Made by a program: the position numbers and the translations under genes. The notes beneath the pieces were generated by a model that saw only the letters and a list, made by a program, of their open reading frames with translations, had not been told where the DNA came from and ran no database searches. A stretch of DNA of 64,000 bases from Providencia alcalifaciens (GTDB taxonomy: Bacteria; Pseudomonadota; Gammaproteobacteria; Enterobacterales; Enterobacteriaceae): contig NZ_OU659204.1 of NCBI RefSeq assembly GCF_915403165.1, positions 992,001 through 1,056,000 on the forward strand. The letters are read 5' to 3'. Shown here piece by piece: positions 30,654 through 39,753 of the stretch (positions are counted from its first letter, which is position 1; each line of letters opens with the position of its first letter).

Positions 30654-33299
30654 TTATAGATGCAGGGTGAGATTTACGACACCATCCTCAAATTGAACAT
30701 CAATTTGGAACCCTAATTTTTTTGCTAAGCTGATCATATTACGGTTTTCCGGCATGGTGATCGCTGTCAGCTTCTTAATACCATGTTCGCGGGTGTAGTT
30801 GAGCAGTTTTTGCATTAATTGATAACCGAGTGTTTGCCCTTTCATATCTGAACGAACTAAAACGGCAAACTCGGCTTCTTGGTTATCAGGATCTGCCATT
30901 GCACGAGTTACACCGATAATTTCAGGTTGTGTATCACTATTTTTAACAGCGACAAACGCCATCTCTCGGTCGTAATCAATTTGCGTCATATTCGCAAGAT
31001 CATCATGAGTAAATTCACTTATTTCACTGAAATAACGGTAATAAAGGTCTTCTTTAGTGACTTGCTCAATAAAGGATTTTAAGAGTGGTTCATCTTCAGG
31101 AAGAATCGGTCTTAACAAGCAAGTTAGGTCATCTTTAAGGTTAATGGTTTCTTCAAGTTCATTTGGATAAGGGCGAATGGCAAGCCGAGTATTTGGATTG
31201 TCATTTGTAGGGGTCAATGTCATTGAAACATCAAGTAATGTGAATTCATCACCAGTGGCAAGCAGTGGGTGTATGTCTAATCGGCTGATGTTAGGGCAAT
31301 CAATGATCAAGTTAGAGACTCGAACTAATAAGCTGGCTAGCCCCGGAATATCTAATGGTTCTAGAGCACTACGGGCTTTAATTTTATGTCCTTTGATCGC
31401 ATTAATAACCAAGTAACGTGCTAGCGCTAAATTTAGTGGAGGAAGGGCTACGGCTGCCTGGCTCTCTTGTTGCCACTCTATGCCACCTTCGCCAAGCATG
31501 ATCAATAAACCAAAAATAGGATCAAGTTCAACAGCAATTCGTAGCTCCTGAGCGCCTGCGCGATTCGCCATGCTTTGTACTAATAAGCCTTCAATTCGTG
31601 CTTGTGGGTAGTTGGTCGAGACTCGTTCAATAATGGCATTGGCGGCTTCAGCGACTTCTTTGGCATTCCTTAAATAGAGCATAACGCCCTGAACTTCTGA
31701 TTTATGCACAATATCAGGAGAACGTAATTTTAGTGCAACGGGATAGCCAATCTTTTCTGCAATTTCAACAGCCTGTTCGCTGGAATGAGCAATCCAGGTC
31801 GGTAAACTGTTTAAGCCATAAGCTTTTAAGATAGGCTGAACCTCATGAGTATCTAAATGCAGCTTGTTATTTTCAATGGCTTGCATGATACAGGTATGTG
31901 CCTGCTGAGTATTTGCGGTTATCCCGACAGGCAGCGCAGGGGTTTCTTTTAACTGTTTTTGGTTACGACGATATTCCACCATATGCATATAGGCGGTGAT
32001 TGCACCTTCAGGCGTTCGGTAAGTTGGGATCCCAGCTTCGCTGAAGAGCCTTCTCGCTTCTTGAGATGAATATTCCCCGCACCAGTTTGTAAGGATGGTT
32101 AACCATTTACCTCGAGGATGCTGCTTAATGGTTTTGATCACTTTTTCTGCCATTGATTTACTTTGTGTAATAGCGCTTGGTGTGTGGATCAAAAGCAGTG
32201 CATCATGATCGTGGCTATCGAGCATTTTGTTTAATACGTTGAGATACCTATCTACGGTAGCATCGTCGCCGAGGTCAATCGGGTTTTGAGTAGATAAATC
32301 TAATGGCAATAGAGAGCTCAGTTCGTTTTCAGTTTCTACACTGAGTTTTGCAAGCTTCCCATTACGTAGTAGTAGCTCATCGAGTGCCATTGCGGCAGGT
32401 GCTGAGCCGTTGCTCATAATCGATAAGCGTTCCCCTCGTAGCGGAGTCATATAGCTGAGAGTTTCTACCGCAGAGAACATTTCGTGGGTATCTTGGACTC
32501 GAAGTAAACCTGCCCGTTGGATCGCAGCATCATAAGCGGCATCTAAACTCGGTTTTTCACCGAGAAGCTCTTGAGCTTTACGTGTTCGCCCACTTTTGAT
32601 GACAAGGATCGGCTTGTTACGCGATGCACTACGGGAAGATGATAAAAAGCGTCTAGCATCACTAATGTTTTCTAAATAAAGCAAGATAGCGCTGGTTTTG
32701 CTGTCTCGTGCAAGGTAGTCCAGTAGGTCATCAATATCGATATCAATGCTATCGCCAAGGGCAATAAAATAGGAAAAACCAATATCGCGATGTCGTGCCC
32801 AATCTAAGACTGTATTTGAGACTGCGGCAGATTGTGAAATAAATGCCAGTTTGCCTTTCAAAATAGGGATTGGGGAAAAGCTGGCATTTAACCCTTGCCA
32901 TGGTGCAAAGAAGCCTAAGCTGTTAGGGCCCAATAAACGAATTTGGTATTGCTGAGCCACCTTTTTCAATTCATTAAATTGAATAGAAGGGGACGATAAG
33001 ATAATGACTACATTACAGCCAGACTCTCCAAGCTGCCGGAGGCATTCAACATTCCGAGAATAGTGAGTGCAGATCACTGCAAGGTCTGGCTTGAGTGGGA
33101 GTTTATCAATTGAGGGATAAGCAAGGACGCCAAGAATGGAGCTTCTGTTTGGGTTAACGGGCAGAATAGGGCCTTTAAAACCGCTGCTGAGTAAGTTTTT
33201 CATCATCACTGAGCCTGCTCGGCTAGGATCTTCTGAAGCGCCTACGACAACGATAGATTTTGGCCTAAACAATGACTCTAGCTGACTCACTAACCCCAT
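30654..33299 (-). CDS. patZ: Protein lysine acetyltransferase Pat/PatZ
   Basis: Acetylates lysines, notably on acetyl-CoA synthetase, to tune acetate metabolism. About 881 residues: CoA-binding and succinyl-CoA ligase-like domains (about 1-450, FRPKSIVVVGASEDP, LLGPNSLGF), an ATP-grasp domain (about 480-690), and a C-terminal GNAT acetyltransferase domain (about 720-880). ATG 33297-33299 is preferred over an upstream TTG at 33338 because family alignment starts there and AAGG lies upstream. It is followed by pssA as in E. coli. Confidence 0.94.
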   Translation of the reverse strand: MGLVSQLESLFRPKSIVVVGASEDPSRAGSVMMKNLLSSGFKGPILPVNPNRSSILGVLAYPSIDKLPLKPDLAVICTHYSRNVECLRQLGESGCNVVIILSSPSIQFNELKKVAQQYQIRLLGPNSLGFFAPWQGLNASFSPIPILKGKLAFISQSAAVSNTVLDWARHRDIGFSYFIALGDSIDIDIDDLLDYLARDSKTSAILLYLENISDARRFLSSSRSASRNKPILVIKSGRTRKAQELLGEKPSLDAAYDAAIQRAGLLRVQDTHEMFSAVETLSYMTPLRGERLSIMSNGSAPAAMALDELLLRNGKLAKLSVETENELSSLLPLDLSTQNPIDLGDDATVDRYLNVLNKMLDSHDHDALLLIHTPSAITQSKSMAEKVIKTIKQHPRGKWLTILTNWCGEYSSQEARRLFSEAGIPTYRTPEGAITAYMHMVEYRRNQKQLKETPALPVGITANTQQAHTCIMQAIENNKLHLDTHEVQPILKAYGLNSLPTWIAHSSEQAVEIAEKIGYPVALKLRSPDIVHKSEVQGVMLYLRNAKEVAEAANAIIERVSTNYPQARIEGLLVQSMANRAGAQELRIAVELDPIFGLLIMLGEGGIEWQQESQAAVALPPLNLALARYLVINAIKGHKIKARSALEPLDIPGLASLLVRVSNLIIDCPNISRLDIHPLLATGDEFTLLDVSMTLTPTNDNPNTRLAIRPYPNELEETINLKDDLTCLLRPILPEDEPLLKSFIEQVTKEDLYYRYFSEISEFTHDDLANMTQIDYDREMAFVAVKNSDTQPEIIGVTRAMADPDNQEAEFAVLVRSDMKGQTLGYQLMQKLLNYTREHGIKKLTAITMPENRNMISLAKKLGFQIDVQFEDGVVNLTLHL

Positions 33300-33543
33300 G
33301 GCGGTAAACCTTTTTGTGGTGAGCGAAAACCCGCTCAATTGATTTTGAGTTCGTAAGCAACGCGATACGATACCGCAATACTATGTCGTATATTGTGCCG
33401 TATATTGTGGGAAGCGCCAGTTTATCGGGGGAATTTTATTGAATATTACAAGCACCCTCACGTTTTGCTGTGAAGGTGATTTTCAAAACAGAAATTGCTG
33501 GAAAGCGTGACGTATAAATAACGTAAAAAATGCCTATAAGGAG

Positions 33544-34245
33544 TTATTCCTGAGGTTGAGACAAGAGCATTTGAGCGGTTGGATGATGTGGTTTTCCCTC
33601 TAAGTATTTACGGCGAAACAGATTGAAATGCGTAAATAACGCTTGGGATGCGTCAATATCGCCAGCTTGCTCTAGCACAGTAGCGGCCACTTCCACAGTG
33701 CAGTGTTGCTCTTCCCGCGATGGGGTACGCAGCAGGTAGTCGGTTCTCGCTTTCGTATTAATAGACAACATTGGAATTTTATCCAAATAAGGGCTTTTGC
33801 GGAACATTTTACGCGCTTCTGGCCAAGTGCCATCTAGCAGAATAAATAATGCAGGCTTGTCAGAAAGCGTCGGCTTATTGACAACAATGCGATCAGCTTG
33901 CGCGTAGCTTTCTGGGAAAATCAAATAAGGTTGTCTACTCTTATCTTGCAGTGCAGCTAATAGCTGGTTGTCAGGATCGGTTCTTGACCATTGATATGCC
34001 TGAGTATCAGGAAGCACATCGGCAATGAGTTTTCCGGTATTGCTCGGTTTAAAGACTTCTCCATCAAACATAATCAGACAAAATTGGCTTTTTGCTTGCG
34101 CAGAAACTGTTTCTTCGCACAGACACTGTGGAACAGGAAGTAAGCAATGCTGACAGCGTTTTACCCGGCAACCTCTTGCTTTAAAAGGTTTTGTAGAAAG
34201 GGCTAAGCGTTGTTGACGCAGATGATAGACAGCGTTCTGACTCAT
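33544..34245 (-). CDS. tapT: tRNA-uridine aminocarboxypropyltransferase (DTW domain)
   Basis: YfiP/TapT family; in E. coli it makes acp3U47 in tRNAs. 233 residues. An N-terminal Cys-rich zinc-type cluster (CQHCLLPVPQCLC), SNTGKLIADVLPDT, and the signature LDGTWPEARKMFRKSP that contains the D-T-W residues. ATG 34243-34245 (MSQN) matches the E. coli start; the upstream extension is not conserved. It is divergent from yfiF; trxC, which lies between them in E. coli, is absent. Confidence 0.92.
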   Translation of the reverse strand: MSQNAVYHLRQQRLALSTKPFKARGCRVKRCQHCLLPVPQCLCEETVSAQAKSQFCLIMFDGEVFKPSNTGKLIADVLPDTQAYQWSRTDPDNQLLAALQDKSRQPYLIFPESYAQADRIVVNKPTLSDKPALFILLDGTWPEARKMFRKSPYLDKIPMLSINTKARTDYLLRTPSREEQHCTVEVAATVLEQAGDIDASQALFTHFNLFRRKYLEGKPHHPTAQMLLSQPQE

Positions 34246-34418
34246 GGTTGATAGGGCACTTTTCGTTGCGACAAAAATAAGGGGCACATTGTACGCAAAA
34301 CGATTTGTCTACGATAGAAGTATATTCAATAACTTTTCGGTGAGATAATAGCGCGGATCGGTAGCGTAGCTTTGCAACTTCATGTAATCTTCGCGCCATA
34401 GCTTAGTAGGGGATAGCG

Positions 34419-35534
34419 ATGAACGACACGAATGATTTTAGTGGTAAAAACGGCAAAGTAAAAGTGATGTATGTCCGTAGCGAAGAGCAGGACAACAATA
34501 AAGGTAATGATAAACGCCGTGGCGGTCGTGATGATAAGCGCGATGATAGACGCGGTGATAAACGTTCAGGTGGGCGTAACGACCGTAATGATCGCAACGA
34601 CCGTTCTGGTCGCCCAGAAGGTGGTCGCTCAGAACGCCGCTCTGACAACGACAGACGCTCAAGTAATCGCGATAGCGCACCTCGTGGTGAGCAGTCACCA
34701 TGGCGTACAGTTTCAAAACCGGGTAGTGATGAATTAGAAAACGACCACGGTGGTATTTCAGGAAAAAGCCAAATTGATCCTGAGCAGTTACGTAAACAGC
34801 GCCAAGAAGAGACCCGTATTTACGGTGAAAATGCTTGCCAAGCGATGTTTAAAAACCGTCCAGATGGTATTGTCCGTGCGTGGTTCTTGCAGTCTGTCAC
34901 TCCTCGTTTTCGTGAGGCATTAAAATGGATGGCGGCAAACCGCAAAGCGTACCATGTTGTTGATGAAGAAGAGTTAACAAAAGCGTCTGGTACTGAGCAC
35001 CACGGCGGCGTGTGCTTTATCATCAAAAAACGCGGTGGTATGACAGCAGAAACCTATTTAGAGAATGCAGTCGATACCGATTGTGTTTTAGCACTGGAAG
35101 ATGTTGGTAACCCGCATAACCTTGGTGGGATCATGCGTAGCTGCGCTCACTTTGGTGTGAAAGGTGTGATTTTACAAGATGCCGGAATGCTGGAGTCAGG
35201 TGCGGCAATTCGTACCGCTGAAGGCGGCGCAGAGCACATTAAAGCCATTGATGCGGATGGTTTCACACCAACACTGAATAAATTCCGTGAAGCGGGCTAT
35301 ACCATCGTTACAACATCAAGCCATAAAGGTAGTCAGGACATTGCTAAGGTTCAATTACCGAAGAAAATGGTGTTGGTGTTAGGTCAAGAGAGTGATGGTT
35401 TAAGTGACAGCACATGGGATCAGGGTGATATGAGCCTGTATATTGGCGGAACAGGTAAAGTTGAAAGCCTGAACGTCTCTGTAGCAACAGGGATCATGCT
35501 TTCTCAGTGGTGGTCACAAAATAAAGTTAAGTAA
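34419..35534 (+). CDS. yfiF: TrmH-family RNA methyltransferase YfiF
   Basis: A SpoU/TrmH-type 2'-O-methyltransferase of the SPOUT fold whose RNA target is unassigned. 371 residues versus about 345 in E. coli. Residues about 20-95 are a low-complexity Arg/Asp/Gly/Ser tail with [15 protein letters not shown] and [12 protein letters not shown] repeats, probably disordered and RNA-binding. The SpoU substrate-binding domain is about 125-200. The catalytic domain has [26 protein letters not shown] and [11 protein letters not shown] near the C-terminus. AGGGGA is 6 bases before the ATG. Confidence 0.92.
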   Translation: MNDTNDFSGKNGKVKVMYVRSEEQDNNKGNDKRRGGRDDKRDDRRGDKRSGGRNDRNDRNDRSGRPEGGRSERRSDNDRRSSNRDSAPRGEQSPWRTVSKPGSDELENDHGGISGKSQIDPEQLRKQRQEETRIYGENACQAMFKNRPDGIVRAWFLQSVTPRFREALKWMAANRKAYHVVDEEELTKASGTEHHGGVCFIIKKRGGMTAETYLENAVDTDCVLALEDVGNPHNLGGIMRSCAHFGVKGVILQDAGMLESGAAIRTAEGGAEHIKAIDADGFTPTLNKFREAGYTIVTTSSHKGSQDIAKVQLPKKMVLVLGQESDGLSDSTWDQGDMSLYIGGTGKVESLNVSVATGIMLSQWWSQNKVK

Positions 35535-35562
35535 TTACTTACTGACTTGAGCTAGCCTAAAG

Positions 35563-35598
35563 AAAAAACCATACGCAAAATTGTGTATGGTTTTTTTT
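35563..35598. terminator. Bidirectional terminator between yfiF and emrB
   Basis: A-run plus CCATAC pairs with GTATGG plus an eight-T run, a 12-bp stem usable on both strands between convergent genes. Confidence 0.9.
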
Positions 35599-35617
35599 CG
35601 TCTGGATTATATGCCTG

Positions 35618-37156
35618 TTAGTGAGCGCCGCCACCGTCTTTTGAGCCAGCTCCGAATGGGGGTTTTGCAAACCAGACAATCACCATCAATAGAATAAACA
35701 CGCCTGCGGACATCCAGAAAATTTCATTAGCAGAAATAATTAACCCTTGCTCAGTAATTGAGCGCGCAATATACGCGGCACTTTGCTGCTCATTCATCCC
35801 TATTTGTGCCAATTCACTGTACATATGTTGAGCGTTTGGATTGTATGGGTTAACAAACTCTGTCAGATTTTCATGGTGCATTGCTTCGCGCTGCGTCCAT
35901 AAAGTGGTGGTGATCGAGGTACCAATTGCACCGGCTAAGGTTCGCGTAAAGTTAGATAAGCTGGACGCTGATGCCATTCTTTCCGGTGGTAAACCCGATA
36001 ATGTAATGGTAGTGAGTGGCATAAAGAAACAGGCTATCGCTAAACCTTGAACGAACTGAGGCCACGCAGCGGCGGCAAATCCCATTCCAGGTTCAAAGGT
36101 GTAAGCTCGCCAGTAATAGCACACGGCATACATAATAAAACTGAATGTCACTAAATAACGCATATCAATACGGTTACCAAAGCGACCAATAATTGGCGTG
36201 ATCAGCAGAGGCAAGAGACCGACGGGGGCAGAGGCTAATCCTGCCCATGTTGCTGTGTAGCCATACACTTCTTGTAGCAACTGAGGCAATAGGACAATCG
36301 TACCGAAATAGAGCATATACGCCAAACTGAGAGCCAAACAACCGATAGTAAAATTACGCTCTTTAAAGAGGGAAAGGTCGATGACGGGATGCTCATCAGT
36401 CAGTTCCCAAACAATTAAGAAGGCTATCGCGACAACGGCGACAACAGTCAGAACGATAATTTCAGTCGAGTTAAACCAATCGAGCTCCTTCCCTTGGTCG
36501 AGCATAATCTGTAATGCACCAATCCCTACAACCAGTAAGACAAGCCCCACGGTATCAATCGGCTTGATTGCGATTTGAGTTTCACGTCCTTTAAGCGTTC
36601 TCATAATGGCAAAAATAATGGCGATACTAAACGGAACGTTGATAAAGAAAATCCAGCCCCAGTGGTAGTTATCGCTAATATAGCCGCCAAGAATAGGCCC
36701 ACAAATCGGCGCGACCACAATGGTCATCGACCACAGTGCAAGAGCCATACTGCGTTTGGCTGGTGGATAGTTATTGAGTAATAGACTCTGAGACAAAGGA
36801 ATGAGTGGGCCTGCAACCAAACCTTGCAGAACGCGGAATAAAATCAGCATTTCTAAGCTGTTGGAGATCCCACACAACCATGAGGTAAGGGCGAAAAGCC
36901 CGGTAGACCATAAAAAGAGGCGAACTTCACCAATACGACGAGCTAACCAGCCAGTGACTGGAATGGAGATAGCATTCGCAACCCCAAACGATGTGATCAC
37001 CCATGTGCCTTGTGAGTTAGATGCACCCAAGTTACCCGCAATAGTGGGGATAGCGACGTTAGCAATGGTCGAATCCAAAACTTGCATGAAAGTCGCCAAA
37101 GATAACGCAATGGTCATCCAAGCCAGTTTTGAACCTGTTAACGGTGCATTTGTCAC
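35618..37156 (-). CDS. emrB: Multidrug efflux permease EmrB
   Basis: A 14-TM major facilitator of the DHA2 family that exports hydrophobic drugs and uncouplers through EmrA and TolC. 512 residues with FMQVLDSTIANVAIPTIAG in TM1, motif C at APICGPILGGYI, and the C-terminus KPPFGAG...GGAH shared with E. coli. The start is GTG 37154-37156, with GGAGA 8 bases upstream. It lies 18 bases after emrA. Confidence 0.96.
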   Translation of the reverse strand: MTNAPLTGSKLAWMTIALSLATFMQVLDSTIANVAIPTIAGNLGASNSQGTWVITSFGVANAISIPVTGWLARRIGEVRLFLWSTGLFALTSWLCGISNSLEMLILFRVLQGLVAGPLIPLSQSLLLNNYPPAKRSMALALWSMTIVVAPICGPILGGYISDNYHWGWIFFINVPFSIAIIFAIMRTLKGRETQIAIKPIDTVGLVLLVVGIGALQIMLDQGKELDWFNSTEIIVLTVVAVVAIAFLIVWELTDEHPVIDLSLFKERNFTIGCLALSLAYMLYFGTIVLLPQLLQEVYGYTATWAGLASAPVGLLPLLITPIIGRFGNRIDMRYLVTFSFIMYAVCYYWRAYTFEPGMGFAAAAWPQFVQGLAIACFFMPLTTITLSGLPPERMASASSLSNFTRTLAGAIGTSITTTLWTQREAMHHENLTEFVNPYNPNAQHMYSELAQIGMNEQQSAAYIARSITEQGLIISANEIFWMSAGVFILLMVIVWFAKPPFGAGSKDGGGAH

Positions 37157-37174
37157 GTTAATGTCTCCGTTTAC

Positions 37175-38353
37175 TTATTTGCCAGAGTTATTCTGAATAA
37201 TCTCAGCAACAATTTTGTCAGCAGGAGACATATCAACCGCTAAAGCGGTTGTGTGATAAGCCGGCGTATCGCGAAGGCCTTTGGATAATACTTTGCCGTC
37301 TTTATTGGCTGTATCAACTTTGACTTCGGTTGAAAGCCCAATACGTAGAGGGTACTCGTTAAGTTGGGTTTCATCGAGGGCGATACGTACCGGAAGGCGT
37401 TGGACCACTTTGATCCAGTTGCCGCTCGCATTTTGAGCAGGTAATAATGAGAAAGCGCTTCCTGTTCCCATATCAAGCCCAACCACGGTACCGTTGAAGA
37501 TGACATCTTTACCGTAGAAATCTGTGGTCACTTTAGCGGGTTGACCAATACGCATGCTAGCTAATTGTGTCTCTTTAAAGTTAGCATCAATCCACATTCC
37601 GCTGGATGGCACAATTGCCATTAATGGGGTATTTGGTGTGATTTGTGAACCGACTTGCACACTACGACGAGAAACATAACCATCTACTGGGCTAACAATC
37701 TTAGTACGTTGCAGGGTTAGCCATGCATTTCGCACTTGGGTTGCAGCTTGTTCAACAAGTGGTTGTTTTTCTAAGGATGTGTTTAGCACAATAGCTTGGT
37801 TCGCATTGTACTGTTCAATTGCGACATCTAATGCACTTTTAGCGCTAATAACCGCTTCTCTAGCATGTTGCAGTTCTTCTTTACCAATTAAGTTGCTACT
37901 ACCAAGAACTTCGCGGCGTTTTAAATCATTTTGTAAGCGGGATAGTTCAGAGCGTTTAACATCAATATTTGCTTGAAATTGTCGGCTATTGATAATGTGC
38001 TGTTGGGATTGTCGAACGTTGTTAGCAAGTTCAGTTTTGGCTTTTTCAAGAGCCAGCTCTGCATCTCGCGGATCGAGTTCTACCAGTACGGTTCCACTTT
38101 TCACAAAATCGGTATTATCGACGTTGACTGTCATGACGCTACCGGATATTTGCGCTTGGATTTGAACTTGATTTCCAGCAACGTAAGCGTTATCTGTCGA
38201 TTCGTAATGGCGTAAGACCAGATACCAGTATGCAGTCCAACCGATGCCAATCGCGACAAAAATAACGGTTAGGAACATTAGGGCATTTCTGCGCTGTCTT
38301 TTTTTGTTTAATGGTGGCGTTTGCGTTTCAGGCAGATCCTCGCGGGCGCTCAT
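37175..38353 (-). CDS. emrA: Membrane fusion protein EmrA
   Basis: The periplasmic adaptor linking EmrB to TolC. 392 residues: cytoplasmic N-terminus, one TM helix (about 26-46), the split biotinyl-lipoyl domain (YESTDNAYVAGNQVQIQAQISG and TKIVSPVDGYVSRRSVQVG), a long alpha-helical hairpin (about 100-200) and a beta-barrel. It is co-transcribed with emrB and probably emrR. A large palindrome lies 39-70 bases upstream of its start. Confidence 0.96.
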   Translation of the reverse strand: MSAREDLPETQTPPLNKKRQRRNALMFLTVIFVAIGIGWTAYWYLVLRHYESTDNAYVAGNQVQIQAQISGSVMTVNVDNTDFVKSGTVLVELDPRDAELALEKAKTELANNVRQSQQHIINSRQFQANIDVKRSELSRLQNDLKRREVLGSSNLIGKEELQHAREAVISAKSALDVAIEQYNANQAIVLNTSLEKQPLVEQAATQVRNAWLTLQRTKIVSPVDGYVSRRSVQVGSQITPNTPLMAIVPSSGMWIDANFKETQLASMRIGQPAKVTTDFYGKDVIFNGTVVGLDMGTGSAFSLLPAQNASGNWIKVVQRLPVRIALDETQLNEYPLRIGLSTEVKVDTANKDGKVLSKGLRDTPAYHTTALAVDMSPADKIVAEIIQNNSGK

Positions 38354-38391
38354 ACTGGTGGTTCCCCATATTGAATGGATAAATAACGACT

Positions 38392-38423
38392 GTTTCCAGC
38401 AGTTAATGTTAACTACTGGAAAC
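38392..38423. repeat. 32-bp palindrome between emrR and emrA
   Basis: GTTTCCAG-C-AGTTAA (38392-38406) pairs with TTAACT-A-CTGGAAAC (38409-38423), 14 of 15 base pairs with a 2-base centre. It could be a DNA operator or a strong mRNA hairpin in the emrRAB transcript. No T-run follows on the minus strand, so it is not a simple terminator. Confidence 0.7.
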
Positions 38424-38570
38424 TAAGACGACAATTGATTTCGTTGCTCGATGGGATGTAGCAATATATAGCTGAAAGGATAATGAAATATAAAGGAGTG
38501 AAAAGTATTTTTTTCCTTTCAAGGGCTAGAATGCCTCAAATACATTAACCTTTATAAGTGTATGGTTTTT

Positions 38571-39089
38571 TTAGCCAGCTTTGATGTCGTCTAATTTTAT
38601 AAGCAAGGTACGTAGTAATTGTTCGAACTGTTTTTTACCCTCATCATCAAAAGACGACCATATCTGTGTAATCGCGTGATGTTGAGGTGGCAGCAGTTCA
38701 TTTAAAAACTCAGAACCTTTTTCAGTTAAATGCAGATGTAAACAGCGTCTGTCATTGTGGCTTTCTTTGCGTTCAATCCACCCGTGTTTTTCTAATTCAT
38801 CAGCGATTCGTGTTGCATTAGTGCGAGATGAGCCTAGTGCTGCACTTAGTTCTGATGGCTGTATACTGCGAGATTCTTTAGTATCAAGGATCATTAATGC
38901 CATAAACAGTGTTTCATTTACACCTTGAGCTTTTAGCATGTGATTACGCGACTCTAATAATTTTCCATGAACATGCATAGACAGCCGTGTTAATAAAATT
39001 TCTTGATAAGGAATCGGTTTTCCTTTGGCATTTTGTTGCTCATTGCGAGCGTTAAGTAAGTCTTCTGTCGGTGTAAATGAACTTTCCAT
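38571..39089 (-). CDS. emrR: MarR-family repressor EmrR (MprA)
   Basis: Represses emrRAB and releases DNA when bound by uncouplers, salicylate or nalidixic acid in E. coli. 172 residues with the winged-helix core [33 protein letters not shown], the DNRRC-type wing ([10 protein letters not shown]) and dimerising end helices. The N-terminus matches MxSSFTPxExxL. First gene of the emr operon; 217 bp separate it from emrA. Confidence 0.96.
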   Translation of the reverse strand: MESSFTPTEDLLNARNEQQNAKGKPIPYQEILLTRLSMHVHGKLLESRNHMLKAQGVNETLFMALMILDTKESRSIQPSELSAALGSSRTNATRIADELEKHGWIERKESHNDRRCLHLHLTEKGSEFLNELLPPQHHAITQIWSSFDDEGKKQFEQLLRTLLIKLDDIKAG

Positions 39090-39753
39090 TATTTGGATAC
39101 CTTATTAGTTTCAGTTGGTAAGATTTCAACTGTAATCAACCATGCGAATGGTATATTAAAAGATAGAATTAGCAATTATACTTAATTAATTTCATCCACT
39201 TTATTTTGACAATGATACATCATTCATAAATTTTATGAATGTGTTTTAACGCATTTAGTATAGTTCAATTAACAATCACTGTTTTCTTACTATCATGTAG
39301 GTAAATAGATAAAAATATAATTGCGTTTTATACGACAAATAAAATCATATAAAACAATATATAATCACATCGCATTAACTCAATACCATTTTTTTTATTA
39401 CTCAATAATTACAAGATAGAAGGATCTTTCTATTTGTTGAGGTAAATTCCCTAAAAAGGCATCTAGAGTATTGAGTTATAGCGAATTAATATTTTATGGG
39501 CAAGAAGTATACCATTTGATGAAGATATACTTTTTGCTTAACTGTGTCACTCATTAACTTTTTCTAGGTAAATTATACCTTGAACCAATTATTTATCATT
39601 GTTAGCTATTCAACATGATGATTATTATCACAGTGCCATAATAATAGGCTAAATAATGGACGCATGAATAATAAATGAGATATTAAATGAGTGGAGAGTT
39701 CTATAGCAGCCAAATAGACGACCGCTATAGATAGGTATTAATGAATGAGGGAA
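39090..39753. other. 664-bp gene-free spacer upstream of emrR
   Basis: Very A+T-rich and without a credible reading frame. It holds a perfect 21-bp palindrome (39221-39241) behind a TTGACA (39206-39211), an 11-bp inverted repeat TAACTCAATAC/GTATTGAGTTA (39376-39386 and 39468-39478) enclosing a smaller hairpin, and an imperfect hairpin at 39500-39537. In E. coli, ygaZH lies in this position; no remnant of it is visible. Confidence 0.5.
39221..39241. promoter_or_regulatory. Perfect 21-bp palindrome, candidate operator
   Basis: CATTCATAAA-T-TTTATGAATG, a perfect dyad 132 bp upstream of the emrR start. MarR-type regulators bind A+T-rich dyads of about this size, so it is a candidate EmrR or other regulator site. 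That is inference only. Confidence 0.4.

Noticed and set aside
33387..33410. Two tandem 12-bp repeats CGTATATTGTG(C/G) upstream of patZ
   Set aside because: Too short to call a regulatory site; could be a chance duplication.
34403..34737. Overlapping reading frames in three other frames at the start of yfiF
   Set aside because: Produced by the repetitive Arg/Asp/Gly coding region; only the yfiF frame continues into a domain.
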